Source: Pavlovales sp. CCMP2436
Lineage: Eukaryota > Haptophyta > Pavlovophyceae > Pavlovales
Direction: 5' to 3'
Length of the DNA: 17,313 nt
NCBI GenBank assembly: GCA_026770615.1
Contig: MU631573.1
Location: 122,213 to 139,525 of the forward strand
Shown here: piece after piece, positions 14,278 through 17,313 of the stretch
How positions within the stretch are numbered: the stretch's first letter is position 1
Layout: each line of letters begins with the position of its first letter
Notes under the pieces: generated by a model
What the model was told of the DNA's origin: nothing
Databases searched by the model: none
What the model saw: the letters and a program-made list of their open reading frames with translations, nothing else
Position numbers and translations under genes: made by a program

Positions 14278-17111
14278 TCAAGCGACGACCTTCGCCGATG
14301 CGATGTACGAGAGCTTGGGGAGGCTCGCGAGGTACGCGTCGCCCTCGGCCTTGATGCGCCCCTGCTCCGGTCCGCGCCCCTAATAATAATACAAGAATGA
14401 TAAGTATGATCTATTAGGAATCTATTATCTGGAATTTAAAATCTTGTTTATTTAAAATAGTAATAGTAATAGTATTCAATCATCATCATCATCATGAGTT
14501 ATATTTTCATTTACCTTGGGGGCACCTTCGCCGTACCCGGCCGTAGATTACCTTAGTATTATTACTATAACCATTACTATTACTATTACCATTGCTATTA
14601 CTACTATTATTATTATTATTTTACCTTGGGGGCCCCTTCGCCATACCCGCCGTAGATTTTGTCGACCACTTCCATACCGTCAGCGAGCACCTTTTTTTTT
14701 TTTTTTTTTTTTTTTATATATATAATTATGATTACTCGTGATCATAATTCCCCCCCCCCCTGCGCGCTCCCACACCGTGAGAGAGCACATTTTATTATCA
14801 ATATTATTACTATTACTATTACTATTATTGTTATTATTGTTATTACTATTATTATTATTATTATTATGGGGGGGAGGGGGCAGTCTGCTACGACTTCGTC
14901 ACCAACTTCACCTCTAACCACCCCTGCCAGGATTAATGTTTGACGTCGACCAAGTCTGCGAGTGAACCATGCTGAGCCGCTAAAAAAAATAAAAAAACTG
15001 CTGGAACGGCGGATTCACTTGCAAAAGTGACGTCGTTATGAACCGACAACGATGAGAGGACTCGAGCGGAATAAATTATAACTATGTTATGAAGACCCTT
15101 CAACACACCCGCCAGCGCCCTAGGCGTTGGGGGAGGTGGCTTTCATGATATCTGCAGTGGGAGGGGGCGCTCGGCCTATCCAAAAGAAAGAAACTACCGG
15201 AGATCCATCGGCACGCGCGGTGGCGCCCAAGCCAGCGCAGCCGACTAAGGCACGCAGCAGGCAATGGGCGACTCAGCGCTCAGACCAGCACAACATTCAG
15301 AACAGTTAGACGCCAGCTTGAATCCTTATCAGTGATATATTAGTGGCCCATCATGATTCAACAGATTCACTCACAGACTTGGTCGACGTCAGACATTAGT
15401 CCTGGCAGGAGTGGTAGAGGTGAAGTTGGTGACGAAGTCGTAGCAGATCCATCCCACAGAGAGAAATAAAAGGCTCCGCGAAAAAAATAAAGAAAAAAGG
15501 GGGGGGGGGGCAGGTTCATGTGCGTAAGTTTCTAGTTAAACGTCCGTCCCCGGGAGGCTCGCACTGGACTTGGGCGTTGATAAACACTCAGATCCAGGGA
15601 TCCACCCCAGGCACACGGATACCGTCCCCACCGCTGAGTCTGATTAGGCACACGACAACCGACAACTCGTGACTGGCGCACTGACCGATAAATTACAAAC
15701 AATACAGGCTAGTGACGAAGTAATGTTTGTGATTCGCGAAGGTGTGCCGCGCTCGCAGACGGGCTGCATTTCCAGAGGCGACGGGGGAGATGCAGTGACG
15801 GTCGTGTGTGAGTGCATGTGCGTGCGAGTGTGCGTGTTTGAATATCTAGAAGTACGTCCGTCCCCTGGCAGGTCTCCACCTGACCCAAGCGTTGCGAAGA
15901 CACTCGGATCAAGGGACCATTGCAGAGCACGCGGATACCGTCCTGTGTGTGCCCGCGTGCATGCGTGTGCGCAATTATTTTGCAATAATAATGTATCAAT
16001 GGGTCTTGCGCGCGAATTTCTTTTTGAAAAAATGAAAAAATGAAAAATGAAAAAACCGTACCCGCGCGAAGGGCGAGAACCCCTGGTCGTCAAGGAAGGA
16101 ATTGTCGACCAGGTTAAAGAAGACCTGCGGTTGGGCCCGTATATTTGTGTGGTGTGTGTGTGCGCGTGTGTGTGAGAGTTGAGAAAAAAGCTGTCGAGCA
16201 GGTTTAAGAAGACCTGCGTTGTGTGTGTGTGTGTGTGTGTGTATGTCTATGTGAGTGTGGGTGGGTGTGGGTGTGTGGGGGGGGGGGTTGAGAGAAATGA
16301 TGATTATTCAATCCCTACCATTGGTATACATAATGTAGTCCCACCCCTACGCCTCAAGCGAACCCTAGCCCCAAACCTAGCCAGGCCGTCCGGGAGTTGG
16401 GGTTGAGGGGAGGGGGACAGGGGGGGGGTAGGATGCGCGGAGGTATCGGGATTATTTATTTGTAGTGGGTTAGTGTTGGGGGTTCGAATATTGTGTGTAA
16501 ATATCTATAAAAACGTCCGGCCCCGTAAACGGTCTCCCAGTCTCCCAGTCACCTGGCAAGTTCGCGCGTTGGGGCCGGACGTAGCGAACGTTACTGTGCC
16601 CCGCGCATTGCTCGTCTTCGCCGCGTCGTCGTCAATTCGCTTGCTCGCCCACTGCGAATACAGGACGGGGTCCCCACAGATGCCGACCTGTCACACACGC
16701 GCGCGCGAATGCGTGTGAGGACTAATCCTACAGCCTAGCCCTGATCCTATCCCTGTCCACAATTCCCTAGCCCTGAGCGCGGAGTGAGCTCACGCGCAAG
16801 AGAGAGCTCAGCGACAGCGCGCGCGCGCGAGCGGGCCCACACCTGCGCCATGAAGTTGGGCACCACCCTGTGGAAGCGGCAGCCGTTGTAGTAGCCCGAC
16901 TCGACGAGCTCGCGGAAGCGTGCAGCCCCCTTGGGCGCCCACTCGGGGTGGCACTCGAGCGTGAGCGGGACCTGCGTGGCCTCGTCCAGCTGGAGGACAA
17001 ACTCCACCTGGCGCAGCGCAGCAAGGTAGGTGCGCAGGGGTAGGGCGAGGTGAGCGGTTGTCTCGACGGGCGCGCGCGCACGGCTCGCGAGCCAGGGCGT
17101 GCCTTGAACAT
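14278..17111 (-). CDS. Cyclophilin-type peptidyl-prolyl cis-trans isomerase, six exons (about 186 aa)
   Basis: Catalyses cis-trans isomerisation of proline peptide bonds to aid folding. Exons: 17111-17082 (10 aa, least certain), 17007-16843 (VEFVLQLDEATQ to NFMAQ), 16687-16553 (VGICGDPVLYSQW to SGPNARTCQ), 16124-16062 (VFFNLVDNSFLDDQGFSPFA, R), 14690-14625 (VLADGMEVVDKIYGGYGEGA, PK) and 14379-14278 (GRGPEQGRIKAEGDAYL to the stop TGA). All five introns are phase 0 and GT-AG: gtgcgc, gtgtgg, gtgact, gtacgg and gtaaaa donors; lengths 74, 155, 428, 1371 and 245 bp. Exons 2-6 join with no frame break. Catalytic CRFHRVVPNFMAQ keeps the Arg, Phe, Met and Gln of cyclophilins. The GYGEGAP and GRI-AEGDAYL tail marks the subfamily with a C-terminal extension common in algae and oomycetes. 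The first exon and start are inferred from a donor in frame with the first ATG. Cytosolic or secreted location cannot be read with confidence. Confidence 0.9.
14511..14553 (-). repeat. Duplicate of the cyclophilin exon 5 donor edge
   Basis: Repeats 14619-14661: ttaccttgggggc-ccttcgcc then tacccg-ccgtagatt, with one inserted base and three substitutions. On the gene strand it carries the end of exon 5 (IYG-GYGEGAPK) and an intact donor (ccccaag|gtaaat), 108 bases downstream of the real one. The inserted base breaks the reading frame. Confidence 0.88.
14553..14868. repeat. ATT/ACT-type microsatellites, poly-T and poly-C around exon 5
   Basis: (ATT/ACT)n tracts lie at 14553-14618 and 14793-14868, flanking exon 5. 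A T24 run fills 14692-14715 directly at its acceptor and a C11 run lies at about 14751. Positions 14762-14790 weakly resemble the exon 5 acceptor edge (caccgt-ag-gagcac). Confidence 0.75.
14884..14982 (+). repeat. Interspersed repeat D, copy 2 (intronic)
   Basis: Matches 1868-1990 over ctacgacttcgtcaccaact through accatgctgagccgcta, lacking a short insertion. It lies in cyclophilin intron 4, antisense to the gene. Confidence 0.8.
14996..15077 (+). repeat. Interspersed repeat E, copy 3 (intronic)
   Basis: Shares agtgacgtcgtt-tgaaccgac, acgatgagagg and gagcggaataaa with the copies at 1727 and 3184. Here E follows D, while at 1727-1990 E precedes D. Confidence 0.65.
15193..15341 (+). mobile_element. 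5'-truncated copy of the retroelement-like 3' end
   Basis: About 94% identical to 8925-9067, from actaccggagatccatcgg through the stop codon and the cgccagcttgaatcc flank. The abrupt left end and shared right end look like 5' truncation in target-primed retrotransposition. No target-site duplication is evident. It lies in cyclophilin intron 4, antisense. Confidence 0.75.
15362..15448 (-). repeat. Interspersed repeat D, copy 3 (inverted)
   Basis: The reverse complement reads ctgctacgacttcgtcacca and onward to gtctgtgagtga, close to copies 1 and 2. With copy 2 it forms an inverted pair around 14983-15361 within one intron. Confidence 0.8.
15533..15690 (+). repeat. Interspersed repeat F, long intronic copy
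   Basis: Begins ttaaacgtccgtccccggga and runs through aacactcagatccagggatc, ggcacacggataccgtcccc and gcgcactgaccgata. It is the best match to the 9690-9850 minus copy. Confidence 0.8.
15837..15945 (+). repeat. Interspersed repeat F, second intronic copy
   Basis: Begins ttgaatatctagaagtacgt with the ccgtcccctggcaggtctcc core and ctcggatcaagggacc, closest to 2832-2925. It follows the copy at 15533 with about 145 bases between, so two copies stand in tandem. Confidence 0.8.
16141..16285. repeat. (GT)n-rich intron tracts
   Basis: (GT)n runs at 16147-16172 and 16215-16243 and a G-rich run at 16256-16287 flank the duplicated exon edge. They are part of the 428-bp cyclophilin intron. Confidence 0.85.
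16190..16219 (-). repeat. Duplicate of the cyclophilin exon 4 acceptor edge
   Basis: Positions 16193-16219 repeat 16104-16130 with two differences in 27 (tgtcga-caggtt-aagaag then acctgcg). On the gene strand the copy keeps the acceptor (acgcag) and the first eight codons of the exon, 89 bases upstream of the real one. Confidence 0.85.
16497..16582. repeat. Repeat F core pairing with exon 3 (12-bp inverted repeat)
   Basis: Intronic aaatatctataaaaacgtcc (16499-16518) opens a short F copy. Its acgtccggcccc at 16513-16524 is the exact reverse complement of 16571-16582 inside cyclophilin exon 3 (codons for TSGPN). The exon's donor (16553/16552) lies in the loop between. Confidence 0.75.
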
Positions 17112-17286
17112 CGCGACCGGTGAAGCTGGCGAGCTGCTGGCTGGTGCACTGCGTTACTTTTTAAATGCGAGTGGTGCAGGTCGAGATGGCTCGTCCTCGG
17201 GCAGCGGGCGTGGCGCGGCCACGTCTGTGCGCGCTATTTAGCCAAGCCGAGCCACCGCGCACTGCCTCTCGCGTCGCCGCGCTCGA

Positions 17287-17300
17287 ATATATTTTATACT
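17287..17300 (-). promoter_or_regulatory. TATA-like element upstream of the cyclophilin gene
   Basis: On the gene strand the sequence is aagtataaaatata, about 180 bases before the first ATG at 17111. A second, weaker ctaaatag lies near 17237. This is by motif only. Confidence 0.4.
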
Positions 17301-17313
17301 TCTTTACGATATA

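Noticed and set aside
14884..14982. Repeat D as a duplicate of cyclophilin exon 5 in reverse
   Set aside because: Only gtcgacca and a short gagcacc match; the alignment is too weak to claim homology.
15669..16043. Frame starting MTGALTD, also seen near 9629 on the minus strand
   Set aside because: The shared peptide comes from the repeat F 3' part and does not continue as a conserved protein.

Overview
This is a nuclear genome window from a eukaryote, most likely a unicellular photosynthetic alga. Coding segments are GC-rich, introns and intergenic DNA are AT-rich with long microsatellites, and spliceosomal GT-AG introns are plentiful. Conserved exons of magnesium-chelatase subunit H imply a chlorophyll maker. 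The mix of elements resembles haptophyte- or stramenopile-type algal genomes, but I cannot fix the lineage.

Layout. Positions 40-1042 (minus) hold four exons of the C-terminal part of a ChlH-like protein, leaving the window at the left. Positions 1215-2825 (plus) hold the last three exons of an NDOR1/ATR3/Tah18-type diflavin reductase. Both genes lack their 5' parts, and the broken ends face each other across about 170 AT-rich bases. Positions 3461-4706 (minus) encode a two-exon secreted or Golgi sulfotransferase-like protein. Positions 5089-7282 are a Helitron-type Rep/helicase N-terminal region with five in-frame stops. Positions 7297-9211 are a mosaic of internal repeats, long (TA)n tracts, a fold-back and the C-terminal end of a probable retroelement polyprotein. 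Positions 9212-10790 are nearly empty. Positions 11159-11482 encode three C2H2 zinc fingers. Positions 12780-13718 (plus) encode a second, single-exon sulfotransferase-like protein whose leader is clearly related to the first. Positions 14278-17111 (minus) hold a complete six-exon cyclophilin-type peptidyl-prolyl isomerase gene. Single-ORF reading hides it because small exons (30-165 bp) are separated by introns full of repeats.

The recurring theme is the intron content. Introns of ChlH, NDOR1 and cyclophilin each carry a partial copy of the neighbouring exon edge with its splice site, and an NDOR1 intron carries an exact 49-bp copy of the 3' end of the nearby sulfotransferase gene. Several interspersed repeat families, called B to G here, sit in introns and between genes in both orientations. 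The genes do not look like one pathway. They are ordinary cell genes (chlorophyll synthesis, cytosolic Fe-S electron transfer, secretory sulfation, protein folding) in a repeat-rich, recently rearranged locus.

Gene names and exon structures rest on my reading of conserved motifs and splice phase. No alignment or database search was run.
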